In this document: positions 8,701 through 15,159 of the stretch, piece by piece
Numbering within the stretch: the first letter of the stretch is position 1
How the letters are laid out: the number at the start of each line of letters is the position of its first letter
NCBI GenBank assembly: GCA_964575225.1
Contig: CAZNQW010000086.1
Location: forward strand, 1 to 15,159
Direction of reading: 5' to 3'
DNA length: 15,159 nucleotides
DNA from: CAZNQW01 sp964575225
GTDB lineage: Bacteria > Chloroflexota > Anaerolineae > JAAYZQ01
Translations under genes and position numbers: made by a program
Notes under the pieces: generated by a model
The model's input: only the letters and a program-made list of their open reading frames with translations
Told to the model about the DNA's origin: nothing
The model's database searches: none

Positions 8701-10724
8701 GAGTCAAACTCGCCCGTTTTCGCAGTCTCTTCTTGCTGCAAAGCGGTTAACTGCTGTTGAGTCTTGGCGCGAAGGCAATAGGCTTCTTGTGCCTCCAATG
8801 CCTGGTCCTTGATGGCGAATAATTCGCCCAAAGAGACCAAGTCCAGTACAGCGGATGATGAATCCGGTGTGCACCGTTCATCCAAGAGTCGGAGCATGTG
8901 CCGGACAACCTGGAATCGTTCCAAGACAGAGGTCATGGTTTCCAATAAACGAGCATAAGATTCCGACAGGTCGGACGTGTTTGCCTTCAGTTCATGCAGC
9001 GATTGGCGCAGTTCTTGCTCCTTGTCGAAGGCAAACTGATCCAACGTCGCGTCGACTGCCCCAGCCAGTTCGTCGGTCAGTGATTCTTTGGCTTTCTCCG
9101 CTTGTTCATGCGCCTGAACCACTTGATCCTTCAAACCTGCTATCCGGTTGTTCAGAACAAGAATGTCGACGACGTCTTTCCAGATGGATAGGTATCTTTG
9201 GATCTCGTTGAAGTCGCCAAGGGCGTCCCCGCGACGAATCTCGTCGAGTGAGACCCCGCTGCGCCGTTCCAGGAAATCCAACTCCTTGAGCAACCTCAGC
9301 TCATCTCGGTTTTCCCCCAGCACCGCCCTGATCTCTTTACCCAGGGTCGTGCGTCTTTGCATCAGTGCGTCCACTTCTTCCAGGAGCTCCCGCACCGCCG
9401 CGGTTAGCTTCAAGCCTTCATCTTTGCCTAGCATTATCTGCACTCTACCGATTGACGCTCCTAGCCCGTCTGGGAGGGAGCTTGTTAGATCTTGCACTTC
9501 TGCTCGGTAGGCTTCTTGGTCATGCTTCAAACGTTCGATCTTGTCAATTGTCTGGTGCAGCGCCTCGATTTGCCCAAGTGCCGCGTCGTGCTGTTTGCGC
9601 ACCTTTTCGATCTGGCTCTGCAAGCCTCCACTGCGCACAGGAGCAAAGATCCGACGCATCTGTTCAGGGACCCGGCGCCGGAACTCGTGCTTTCCTGTTC
9701 GCACAGAGCCGGGATACTCGATCCGGCTCAAGAAGCGTTCGAACACCACATCTACCGCTCTGTTGTTCTTGCTGGCAATTAGCACGCTTTCGCCCCTCAA
9801 AATGGCGTCACCCACGATATTCACAATTAGCTGGGATTTGCCGGTTCCTGGAGGGCCAGTAACCACTGTCAATGGGTATTGAGATGCTGCCATGATGGCC
9901 CGGCGCTGGCTATTGTTGGCTGGCACCACATAGAGGCGGGGGTCCGTGGCCCGATCGGGTACCTCGGGATATGGATTGGGTACTGCTTGACTGAGAAGGT
10001 GGCGCAAGGCGGGTGGAACTTCTTCCCAATCGTGCCGGTGCAGAAGTTGTTCAAGTTCCCGCAGCAAATTGTAGGTGATGCGGTCATTAACGTGGAAGAG
10101 TATGGGGCATTCGACCATCGCATGGCGAGGCAAGTTCCTGGGGTCGAACTGGTCAGCCTGAACGCGCCGGGTCGGGAGTCCGGATACGCCTTCGATCTCG
10201 GACAGTAGCAGGGCCAGCTTTTGTTCAAAGCGTGCTACGCCTTCCTCAGCCTCGAGGGCATCGAACTTGGCAAACGTTGCATCCACCGCAATTTCCTTGT
10301 CGCTAGGCAAGGCTTCCCAGATGGCTGCAAAGTTCGGCTCAATCTCAACACTTTCACGGGTCAACCCCACACCCTTGTCGAGACGAGTGCCAGAGATGGT
10401 TATATAGAGAAGTGGCATCAACTGCCCGTCAGAATCGACGAAAAACGGGTAACTGAACGCAACGGATGGGGGCTTGCCCGCGTGCGGATCGCCCAACACG
10501 AATCGCTGCAACCTGTCGGCAGACCCGGGATCGTTATATCTGATCACATAGGATGGCAGTTCCTGACGCAAGAAGTCCCCGTTCAGGCCTGGCAGGAACA
10601 AACATGTCTTTTGGATGTCTGCGGGCTTGATGACATACCGCAGACGGTTCTCTTCTCTCAAGCAGTCGATGTAATAGGTGAGGAGTTTTTTCCAGCTTGC
10701 TGCACTGGTAACTCTGTCGATCAT
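5748..10724 (-). CDS. Giant UPF1/DNA2-like SF1 helicase with C-terminal PLD-like domain (Mokosh-like)
   Basis: A 1658-residue superfamily 1 helicase of the UPF1/DNA2/NAM7 (COG1112) kind. All core motifs are visible: Q-like NNSQRRA (about 270-276), Walker A GPPGTGKS (290-297), motif Ia VLIASKNNRAVD (about 315-326), motif II IDEASQ (1197-1202), motif III GDENQL (about 1222-1227), motif IV HYRSH (1278-1282), motif V VGTIHTYQGDERDV (about 1393-1406) and motif VI NVAVTRAR (about 1433-1440). Motif Ia and motif II are split by some 860 residues, mostly heptad-like and rich in E, Q, L and A, so a long coiled coil is likely. The last 140 residues look like a PLD-superfamily domain: strand YIWWYDPYMSVDALDAL (about 1524-1540) and HDRFLFS (about 1607-1613), in which arginine replaces the usual HxK lysine. 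The helicase-PLD fusion resembles Mokosh type II. It takes the operon place where BREX type 3 would have brxHII nearby. Sampled G+C is about 55%, some ten points below its neighbours. Whether it unwinds RNA or DNA cannot be told from sequence. Confidence 0.9.
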   Translation of the reverse strand: MIDRVTSAASWKKLLTYYIDCLREENRLRYVIKPADIQKTCLFLPGLNGDFLRQELPSYVIRYNDPGSADRLQRFVLGDPHAGKPPSVAFSYPFFVDSDGQLMPLLYITISGTRLDKGVGLTRESVEIEPNFAAIWEALPSDKEIAVDATFAKFDALEAEEGVARFEQKLALLLSEIEGVSGLPTRRVQADQFDPRNLPRHAMVECPILFHVNDRITYNLLRELEQLLHRHDWEEVPPALRHLLSQAVPNPYPEVPDRATDPRLYVVPANNSQRRAIMAASQYPLTVVTGPPGTGKSQLIVNIVGDAILRGESVLIASKNNRAVDVVFERFLSRIEYPGSVRTGKHEFRRRVPEQMRRIFAPVRSGGLQSQIEKVRKQHDAALGQIEALHQTIDKIERLKHDQEAYRAEVQDLTSSLPDGLGASIGRVQIMLGKDEGLKLTAAVRELLEEVDALMQRRTTLGKEIRAVLGENRDELRLLKELDFLERRSGVSLDEIRRGDALGDFNEIQRYLSIWKDVVDILVLNNRIAGLKDQVVQAHEQAEKAKESLTDELAGAVDATLDQFAFDKEQELRQSLHELKANTSDLSESYARLLETMTSVLERFQVVRHMLRLLDERCTPDSSSAVLDLVSLGELFAIKDQALEAQEAYCLRAKTQQQLTALQQEETAKTGEFDSMLAELEQEVRAARAEVPAALITEIEAAAERENPKTWEITSAQLASLDKWCARVLEGRLTLGERLRQITSRGWTTRRLVRQFGVLVPSLVKVGIVQEEEQPSKDAPFGAWTTFVHERTCFTKAVWLTARRNHTAQQRRIYSEQIRVEIAEVSADLRTAEKKLYRAFRGLPKAICASMLEGTWPVAPLEASLIQELGAAQEHYDAIASKYTVITRALDDLQKRHPAPKHLCCKLLNLTLGRHHEGPSVAQDVSPAALEDLINAWQQFSKAIEAAHTLQTAQQELQQGETELEELYARVPSKLRTDADLSAIPYSHELVESALSALAPLQAELAACLDQWGQLQLRAENLLLKNQMASRALARAISQASQDPDYLPGLAGVREYVSPDHLLQNLKRWLLVLQVWMVNSNLAATGQKLKALPSLEDARAELNRCIEHRNSMAGQILEEQWKEVASKLDPESISSTDRYLDAIQALTGNVRTSFRAYKQQAEQNFEAVLKLFPIWSTTNLSTQDLPLRPGIFDIVVIDEASQCDIPSALPLLFRAKRIVVIGDENQLRHIATLPRSINASLSAHGPIGLHFSYRDKSLFDLAAASTGGKPGQIKLDEHYRSHKEIIQFADRNFYGYLKINTDLSRVPAAFLARGCGVYWVDVRGVSERTSSGQIVNHQEEQTIEPLLVNLVQHLDRFGMSNADIGIVTPFRGQADRLRKLVERLRIPEGRVLVGTIHTYQGDERDVMIFSAVATEHLPEKSFRFMSESPNLLNVAVTRARLSLLVVGDHRFFKRLPEPSHYRKLATYAEELGRVLADPDQLPLFQPLSKEEEPFHIGQGRALLQDAPYSNRMTLRRLLASCQDYIWWYDPYMSVDALDALALALAGSSARIRQLRLLTSEMFWENRKDQPLCITKKAITPLKRQLATQGVKLELALLAYDRDDPPPHDRFLFSAGHAVNMPPIKNIYEEVARLAEFLPSSVTADEFEIWWQKAKIAFQ

Positions 10725-10768
10725 ATGTTCTTGTGCTCCAATACCTTTGCAGCTAAACGGCTATGGGA

Positions 10769-13700
10769 CTATCTATCCAGGGTCAAGCGGGTATTCCGCT
10801 TGTCGTGTCCGAACATTGTCCGTTCAACAAAGTCGTCAAAGCGCTTCTTTAACTGCTCGCAGGTGCAAGGCAGCCCTCCCTCCCGTAACGCGGCCAACAA
10901 ATCGTCCACCGCCAGGGTCAGTGCCTGGATCCCGCGCAGAGCCTGGGTAGCTGCCGTCACGAACCCGTCGGGGATCGTTGCCTCCTGGTCGCTTTGTGCC
11001 AGAAACTGCTCGATGGGTCGCCGCTCGGCAGGCGTCATGGCCGCCAGACTGCCCTGGGCCGTCTCGCTGGTCAGGGCGCTCTGCAGCGCCTGTCGCCAGC
11101 GCTCCAGCATGTCGTCCAATCGCTGGTCCAACTGGTCGAGCACCTGGTCGGCCTGGCCAGCCTGCCGCTGTTGGGCAGGGCGCAAGCCGCAGTGGGGGCA
11201 GGTCGGCGTGTCGGCGATGGCGCCCTCGTGGAACTGGCGGCAGGTGGGCAGCGAGCTGATCGTCTCGACCCAGCTCTCCAACTCGGCGCGGTTAGGGGCT
11301 AGCAATTCGACGCGGGCCAGGGTGTTCAGGGCCTCCAGGCGGGGCGAACCGTACATGCGCCGGCGGCGGTCGTCGGCCTGGGGACCGAGCGCCAGGCGGC
11401 GGTGCAGCTCGGCATAGGCGGCGACGTACTTCTCTTTCAGGCTTTCCAGCGTGCGGGTCAGTGTTTGAGCGCTGCGGGCGTCGTGCGCAGCCCCCCGGCC
11501 CTGGCGACGCACATCGTCCAGCATGGTCTGGCGGGTGGCAGCGGCCTGCTGGGACCAGGGATGATCGGCAGGCAGGTTGGCCTGCGCCTCGGCCAGGTAG
11601 CCCGTCAGGGGCTGGATGCGGTCCACCAGGGCCAGCAGACCCTCGGCCCGTCCGGCCACCTGGCGCTGCGCGATTGCCTCGCTCACGTCGTTCACCGTCA
11701 AGCGCAGGTTACGCAGCCGGCCAACGATGTTAAACCGGGTCAGCTCCTCGAGGAATCCCTTGTAGCCGCGCAGGTGGGGCAGGAGGTCCAGGCTCGAGAG
11801 CGTCACAGCCGGCAGATCGGTGCCGGCCACCACACCCGATTCTGACTCGATGGTGAAGCGGTCGGTGAACAGCGGCGCGTTCCAGAGTTTCGGCCCCTGC
11901 TGCACCCGGCCCAGGAGGGTGGCCGTGCGCTCCAATTCGGCGTTGACGGTGTGGTGCAGCTCCTGCACTGCCTGCTCGCGGGTGTTCTCGTTGCGGATCA
12001 ACCCCGGCGACAGGCCCAACCCCTCGAAGATCTGCACCCAGGTGTTGACCGGCAGGGCGCGGGGGCGGCTGTAGAAGCGGAAGCCGATCAGGTCGGCGAT
12101 GGCCATCGTTGCCGCGCGCTCGACCGTGCTGGCGTCCAAGGTTTGGCGCCCGCCCAGGTCGAGGACCACGTCGCCGTTGTAAGCCAGGGCCACCAGGATG
12201 ACGGCCACCCACTCCGGCTCCAGGTGGAACGCGGGGTCCTTTTCGATGGGCTGGATGCCGCCGGCCACCTGGACGATCACCTCGCCGCGATTGACCACCT
12301 GGCCCTCGGGCTTGCGCTGGAGCATGTCCAGGAAGTGGCGGGCATAGGGCGAGCTGTAGGGGCGCACGGTGCCCTGCTCGTCCACCAGCTTCAGCCCTTC
12401 CAACACTGCGGCTGCCAGGTTGGTACGTCCCCGCCCGGTGAGAGCGCGTATGGCTTCCATGGCGTTGGTGGGCCGGGCTGGCTCGCTGATCGGCTGGCGG
12501 AGGGCGGGAAAGGCGGGATAGTTGGGGTAGCGATCCTCAAAATCGGGGGCCAACAGGTACGCAGCCACCAGTTGCAGCAGTTCTTCGACGGTCCGGCTGG
12601 CTGTACTGCGCGTACGGGCCAAGACGGCGTTCACCGGCTCACTCACACCCTGGTGGGTGATCTGAAGGTGCTCGGTCAACTGGTCGCGCAGCCAGCGGTT
12701 GAGCCGGGGCTGGTACTCGTCGTCGGCTTTCTGGGCATAGACCTCGCGGTGCGAAGCTGCTTCCACCGACATGGCTCGGGCACCGGCATAGAGACGCACC
12801 ATCTCTTCGAAGGCGTGATCCAGGCCGGTCAGTTGCAAGATCACCTCGTCGGCGCGCTGCTCGTCGTGCCACTGGCGCCGGAGAAAAGGCGGCAGCACGT
12901 AGACGTAGAAATCGCGCGGCGGCTGGGCCGTGCTGCGCTCGTCGGGCGCCCCGAAAAATATGTAGCCGGGACGGGTCACCCGGCGCTCTACCCAGGGCAG
13001 CTCGTAGAACCAGATCTTGTGGCCGGTTACATGGGTCGTGTCGCCCAGGGTGAGCACGCGTTGCAGGGCATCGAAAAAGTAGATGTTGAGGTCACCCTCG
13101 TCCATGAACTCGCCCCGCTCGCGGATTTTGGCCTCAAAGTCGATGTCCTTTCGCACATCCAGGTAATACTGGTCGTTGGCGTCGTTGACCGAGATGTACT
13201 GACCGCTGACGGTGCGCATGATCTCGCGCAGGGCCACCTGCACCTGGTCCAGCAAAAAGTCGGCCGAAGGCTCGGGCAGGAGCACGTGCAGGCAGAGGGT
13301 GTCGCGCAGCTCCTCGGGCGTGGCGCCCAGCGGTACATAGATATCGTCGGTGGTCAGGCGGTGAACGCTGAGGGCATGGACGATGCGGAGCGCCATCGGC
13401 AACAGGTGTTCGCGAGTGTAGGCATTGCGAATGCGGCCCTCCAGCACGTTGCTCTTTTCCACGACCTCGGCCACGCCGGGCAGGCTGCGCATGGCGGGAT
13501 TCTCGCGCAGTACGTCCCAGTAGTGGTCGTAGGAGATCAGTCCGGGCCGGTCGGCCGGCACTTCCTGGTCGAGCAGCCCGCGCATGGCCAGGCTAAAGGT
13601 CTTGAGCACTTCCCGTTGTTCGGCCACGTACACACGCTCAAAGGTGTCGATGTAAGCCGGGTGGATGGGAAAGAGCCGGGCGAACTCGTCCAACCGCTCG

Positions 13701-14554
13701 GCCAGGCGGCTATAAAGCGGAGCGAATTGCCGCAGATGCTCGACGATGTGTGCCATCTGTTCGTCCGTCTTTTTTAGAAGGCGGTGAGAGACGACGTAGG
13801 CTATGTCCTCGCGGGCGATGCGCACCTGCTCAAAGCGGTCGCGCACCCGTCGCAATTGCTGGGCGACGAAGGCAAAGCGCGGACTGTCAAAGAGGGTCTC
13901 TTGCAAGCCGCCCAGGAAACGGAACGGGCATTGGGCCGCCACTTCGCCCAGCTCGCGCAGAAAGCCCAGGTCGAGAATCAGGGCGCGCTGCTCGCGGCTG
14001 CGCAAATAGTCCAGCAACTCGTCGACCACCAGCAGGATGCCCTGGTCGGGGTAGCGTTCCTGGAAGGCGGCCATGGCGGCGACGATGAGGTCCTGGTTGT
14101 TGGTCACCTGGTCGGCGGGCGGGAAGGTGTAAGGCGTGCCCCAGCGCGCCAGGGCGACCTCCAGCTCGCGCAGCAGCATGTCGCGCAGGCTGCCCGTCAC
14201 GCCGCCGATCACCGCCCGGACCACCTTGAAGTGCCCCGAGATGGCCTGGGCTGCAGCCTGCACCCCGGCGTGATCTATGTCGGACAGCAGGTCGGGGTAT
14301 TCGGCCAGGGCCGAGACGACCGACATCAGGTGCGACTTGCCGGTGCCATAGTTGCCGACGACCAAGACGCCCTTGTTGTCACGGGGGACCAGGAACTGGA
14401 TTTGAGGGATGACAAGGTCTATCAGTTGGTCGGCCATCCGGTCAGAGATGACGTAGGTCTGGACCAGCTTGCGGGCAACCGACTCCTGGTCAGCCTCTCG
14501 CAGCTGGATGACGGTTTCAATAGGGTCAAACTGCACGAGGTCTCGATAGTACAT
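10769..14554 (-). CDS. brxC: BrxC-type BREX ATPase (DUF6079-like)
   Basis: A 1261-residue AAA-like P-loop protein, the large ATPase of BREX (the BrxC/PglY group). It is cytoplasmic, needed for both methylation and phage exclusion, and thought to act with PglX and PglZ on DNA. The N-terminus (YYRDLVQFDPIETVIQLREA) matches the DUF6079 type as I remember it. Walker A is GNYGTGKS at residues 67-74 and Walker B is LLVVDELLDYL at 174-184, both intact. A long helical middle follows. Near the C-terminus there is a CPHC knuckle at about 1119-1122 with a nearby TCRQFH, and a later CTC at about 1230, so one small metal site is possible. The length suits the family, which usually runs about 1100-1300 residues. 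The ATG has a good Shine-Dalgarno, GGAGG at 14564-14568, nine bases upstream. It sits directly downstream of brxF, and 44 bases separate its stop from the helicase start. Sampled G+C is about 65%. Confidence 0.92.
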   Translation of the reverse strand: MYYRDLVQFDPIETVIQLREADQESVARKLVQTYVISDRMADQLIDLVIPQIQFLVPRDNKGVLVVGNYGTGKSHLMSVVSALAEYPDLLSDIDHAGVQAAAQAISGHFKVVRAVIGGVTGSLRDMLLRELEVALARWGTPYTFPPADQVTNNQDLIVAAMAAFQERYPDQGILLVVDELLDYLRSREQRALILDLGFLRELGEVAAQCPFRFLGGLQETLFDSPRFAFVAQQLRRVRDRFEQVRIAREDIAYVVSHRLLKKTDEQMAHIVEHLRQFAPLYSRLAERLDEFARLFPIHPAYIDTFERVYVAEQREVLKTFSLAMRGLLDQEVPADRPGLISYDHYWDVLRENPAMRSLPGVAEVVEKSNVLEGRIRNAYTREHLLPMALRIVHALSVHRLTTDDIYVPLGATPEELRDTLCLHVLLPEPSADFLLDQVQVALREIMRTVSGQYISVNDANDQYYLDVRKDIDFEAKIRERGEFMDEGDLNIYFFDALQRVLTLGDTTHVTGHKIWFYELPWVERRVTRPGYIFFGAPDERSTAQPPRDFYVYVLPPFLRRQWHDEQRADEVILQLTGLDHAFEEMVRLYAGARAMSVEAASHREVYAQKADDEYQPRLNRWLRDQLTEHLQITHQGVSEPVNAVLARTRSTASRTVEELLQLVAAYLLAPDFEDRYPNYPAFPALRQPISEPARPTNAMEAIRALTGRGRTNLAAAVLEGLKLVDEQGTVRPYSSPYARHFLDMLQRKPEGQVVNRGEVIVQVAGGIQPIEKDPAFHLEPEWVAVILVALAYNGDVVLDLGGRQTLDASTVERAATMAIADLIGFRFYSRPRALPVNTWVQIFEGLGLSPGLIRNENTREQAVQELHHTVNAELERTATLLGRVQQGPKLWNAPLFTDRFTIESESGVVAGTDLPAVTLSSLDLLPHLRGYKGFLEELTRFNIVGRLRNLRLTVNDVSEAIAQRQVAGRAEGLLALVDRIQPLTGYLAEAQANLPADHPWSQQAAATRQTMLDDVRRQGRGAAHDARSAQTLTRTLESLKEKYVAAYAELHRRLALGPQADDRRRRMYGSPRLEALNTLARVELLAPNRAELESWVETISSLPTCRQFHEGAIADTPTCPHCGLRPAQQRQAGQADQVLDQLDQRLDDMLERWRQALQSALTSETAQGSLAAMTPAERRPIEQFLAQSDQEATIPDGFVTAATQALRGIQALTLAVDDLLAALREGGLPCTCEQLKKRFDDFVERTMFGHDKRNTRLTLDR

Positions 14555-14563
14555 GGGGCTTTT

Positions 14564-14568
14564 CCTCC
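14564..14568 (-). promoter_or_regulatory. Ribosome binding site of brxC
   Basis: GGAGG on the minus strand, nine bases before the ATG at 14554, within the 22-base gap after brxF. It is the strongest Shine-Dalgarno in the operon and fixes the brxC start. Confidence 0.75.
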
Positions 14569-14576
14569 ACCTCGTC

Positions 14577-15038
14577 CTAGTTCAGACGGACGATGCGCAC
14601 CTCCGGCCGAAGCCAGGTCCGATATTGACGATGTTGCGGCACGGCGTAAGCCAGGGTGCCACCCTCATACGTGCCAGGCCAGGCAACCACTAACCGGGTG
14701 GTGCGGCTCGCCTGCCGCAGCAAGGCCAGGACGTCCAGTTGCAGGGCAGGCTCGAACAGCAGATCCACCTCGGTAAGCAGCAATGGGCCTGGCGCGGCTG
14801 CTCCTATGACGGTCTCTGCCCACTCGCGCGCAAGGTAGGCACGCTGTGCAGCCGGCTCGGAAAGCAGGGCCGTAGCGAGCCCCTGACCGATGGACAAGCG
14901 GGGCCAGCCGTAGCCTTCCAACAGATTCCTGGTCGCGCTCTCAAGTCTGGCGATTACAGGGTGGACGAGGAGAAGACACGGATTGTAGAAATCCGAATGC
15001 AAAAGAGCAGCGACTGCACTGTCCATTTCTGAGGTCAT
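14577..15038 (-). CDS. brxF: BrxF-like small protein of a BREX type 3-like system, P-loop degenerate
   Basis: First gene of the operon, about 153 residues, ending 22 bases before brxC. The C-terminal half fits my memory of BrxF: a Walker B-like strand LLLTEVDLLFEP (about residues 86-97), then RLVVAWPG (about 115-122), then an LAYA...Q.H..YRTW tail. In known BrxF proteins an N-terminal GxxGSGKT-type P-loop precedes this. Here the matching strand reads CLLLVHPVIARLESA (about 21-35) with no glycine-rich loop and no lysine, so nucleotide binding is doubtful. In BREX type 3 the brxF gene directly precedes brxC, as here. Start choice: the frame is open to an ATG at 15092, but that leaves only about 12 bases of leader after the promoter and no Shine-Dalgarno. 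The ATG at 15038 has AGAGGA (15042-15047) just upstream, although rather close. The family call rests on pattern memory and position. An unrelated P-loop-fold protein is the alternative. Confidence 0.6.
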   Translation of the reverse strand: MTSEMDSAVAALLHSDFYNPCLLLVHPVIARLESATRNLLEGYGWPRLSIGQGLATALLSEPAAQRAYLAREWAETVIGAAAPGPLLLTEVDLLFEPALQLDVLALLRQASRTTRLVVAWPGTYEGGTLAYAVPQHRQYRTWLRPEVRIVRLN

Positions 15039-15110
15039 GGATCCTCTGGGCCAACACAGGGTCAGGTCTTGCGCCTGCCTGGTGACAGGCATCGGGATCG
15101 AGCGGACAAC

Positions 15111-15139
15111 ATTATACCATCACAAGGCCAAAGATGCAA
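15111..15139 (-). promoter_or_regulatory. Sigma70-type promoter of the BREX operon
   Basis: On the minus strand there is a perfect -10 box TATAAT (15111-15116), preceded by TGG as an extended -10. A -35-like TTGCAT (15134-15139) lies exactly 17 bases away. The predicted start of transcription is near 15104, giving a leader of about 12 bases to the ATG at 15092 or about 66 bases to the ATG at 15038. The very good -10 offsets the weak -35. I see no other convincing promoter in the intergenic gaps, so this one would drive the whole 15 kb unit. Upstream there are two close GTTTTG copies but no clear palindromic operator. Confidence 0.7.
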
Positions 15140-15159
15140 AACCACAAAACATGGCCCAC

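Noticed and set aside
11951..14776. Two long plus-strand frames (11951-13777 and 13784-14776) opposite brxC
   Set aside because: The opposite strand has intact Walker A and B and a good ribosome binding site; these frames show no family features.
83..15104. DISARM or BREX type 1/2 as the system type
   Set aside because: DISARM lacks PglZ. Type 1 would need Lon-like BrxL, and type 2 would need PglW kinase and BrxD/BrxHI; none is present.
1..15159. CRISPR array, tRNA/rRNA genes, transposase or integrase
   Set aside because: No regular direct repeats, RNA gene signatures or recombinase motifs were seen on either strand.

Overview
The window carries one complete, compact gene island read entirely on the minus strand, so transcription runs from high to low coordinates. 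I read it as a phage-defence locus of the BREX family. It is closest to BREX type 3, but one helicase gene is exchanged. In transcription order it holds: a small BrxF-like protein (14577-15038, or 15092 with an upstream start); the large BrxC-type P-loop ATPase with DUF6079-like features (10769-14554); a very large superfamily 1 helicase with a C-terminal phospholipase-D-like domain (5748-10724); a PglX-type DNA methyltransferase (2996-5719); a small uncertain frame (2772-2999); the PglZ alkaline-phosphatase-superfamily protein (817-2754); and a probable BrxA-type winged-helix protein (83-814). Intergenic gaps are 2 to 44 bases, except about 240 bases between pglX and pglZ. A strong sigma70-type promoter stands before the first gene. 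A hairpin next to a C-rich, G-poor stretch follows the last gene. The window therefore appears to contain the whole transcription unit.

How the genes would work together, from what is known of BREX: the methyltransferase marks host DNA, and the BrxC ATPase, PglZ and the small BrxA/BrxF partners form the complex that directs methylation and blocks unmodified phage DNA. Nothing in the locus is a classical restriction endonuclease, and no Lon-like brxL is present, which agrees with type 3. Type 3 as I know it runs brxF-brxC-pglXI-brxHII-pglZ-brxA. Here the brxHII place is not filled by a SNF2/DEAD-type helicase. Instead a UPF1/DNA2-like (COG1112-type) helicase fused to a PLD-like domain sits between brxC and pglX. 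Its architecture recalls the stand-alone Mokosh type II defence protein. Sampled 60-base rows give about 55% G+C in this gene against about 65% in its neighbours, which suggests it joined the locus separately. This apparent BREX/Mokosh-like hybrid is the main discovery candidate.

The organism is a bacterium with moderately high G+C and E. coli-like promoter and Shine-Dalgarno signals. The protein style is reminiscent of Chloroflexota, but I cannot place it from this window and there are no housekeeping genes to help. I see no tRNA, rRNA, CRISPR array, transposase or integrase. The long open frames on the plus strand lie opposite the real genes and look like G+C-driven shadows.
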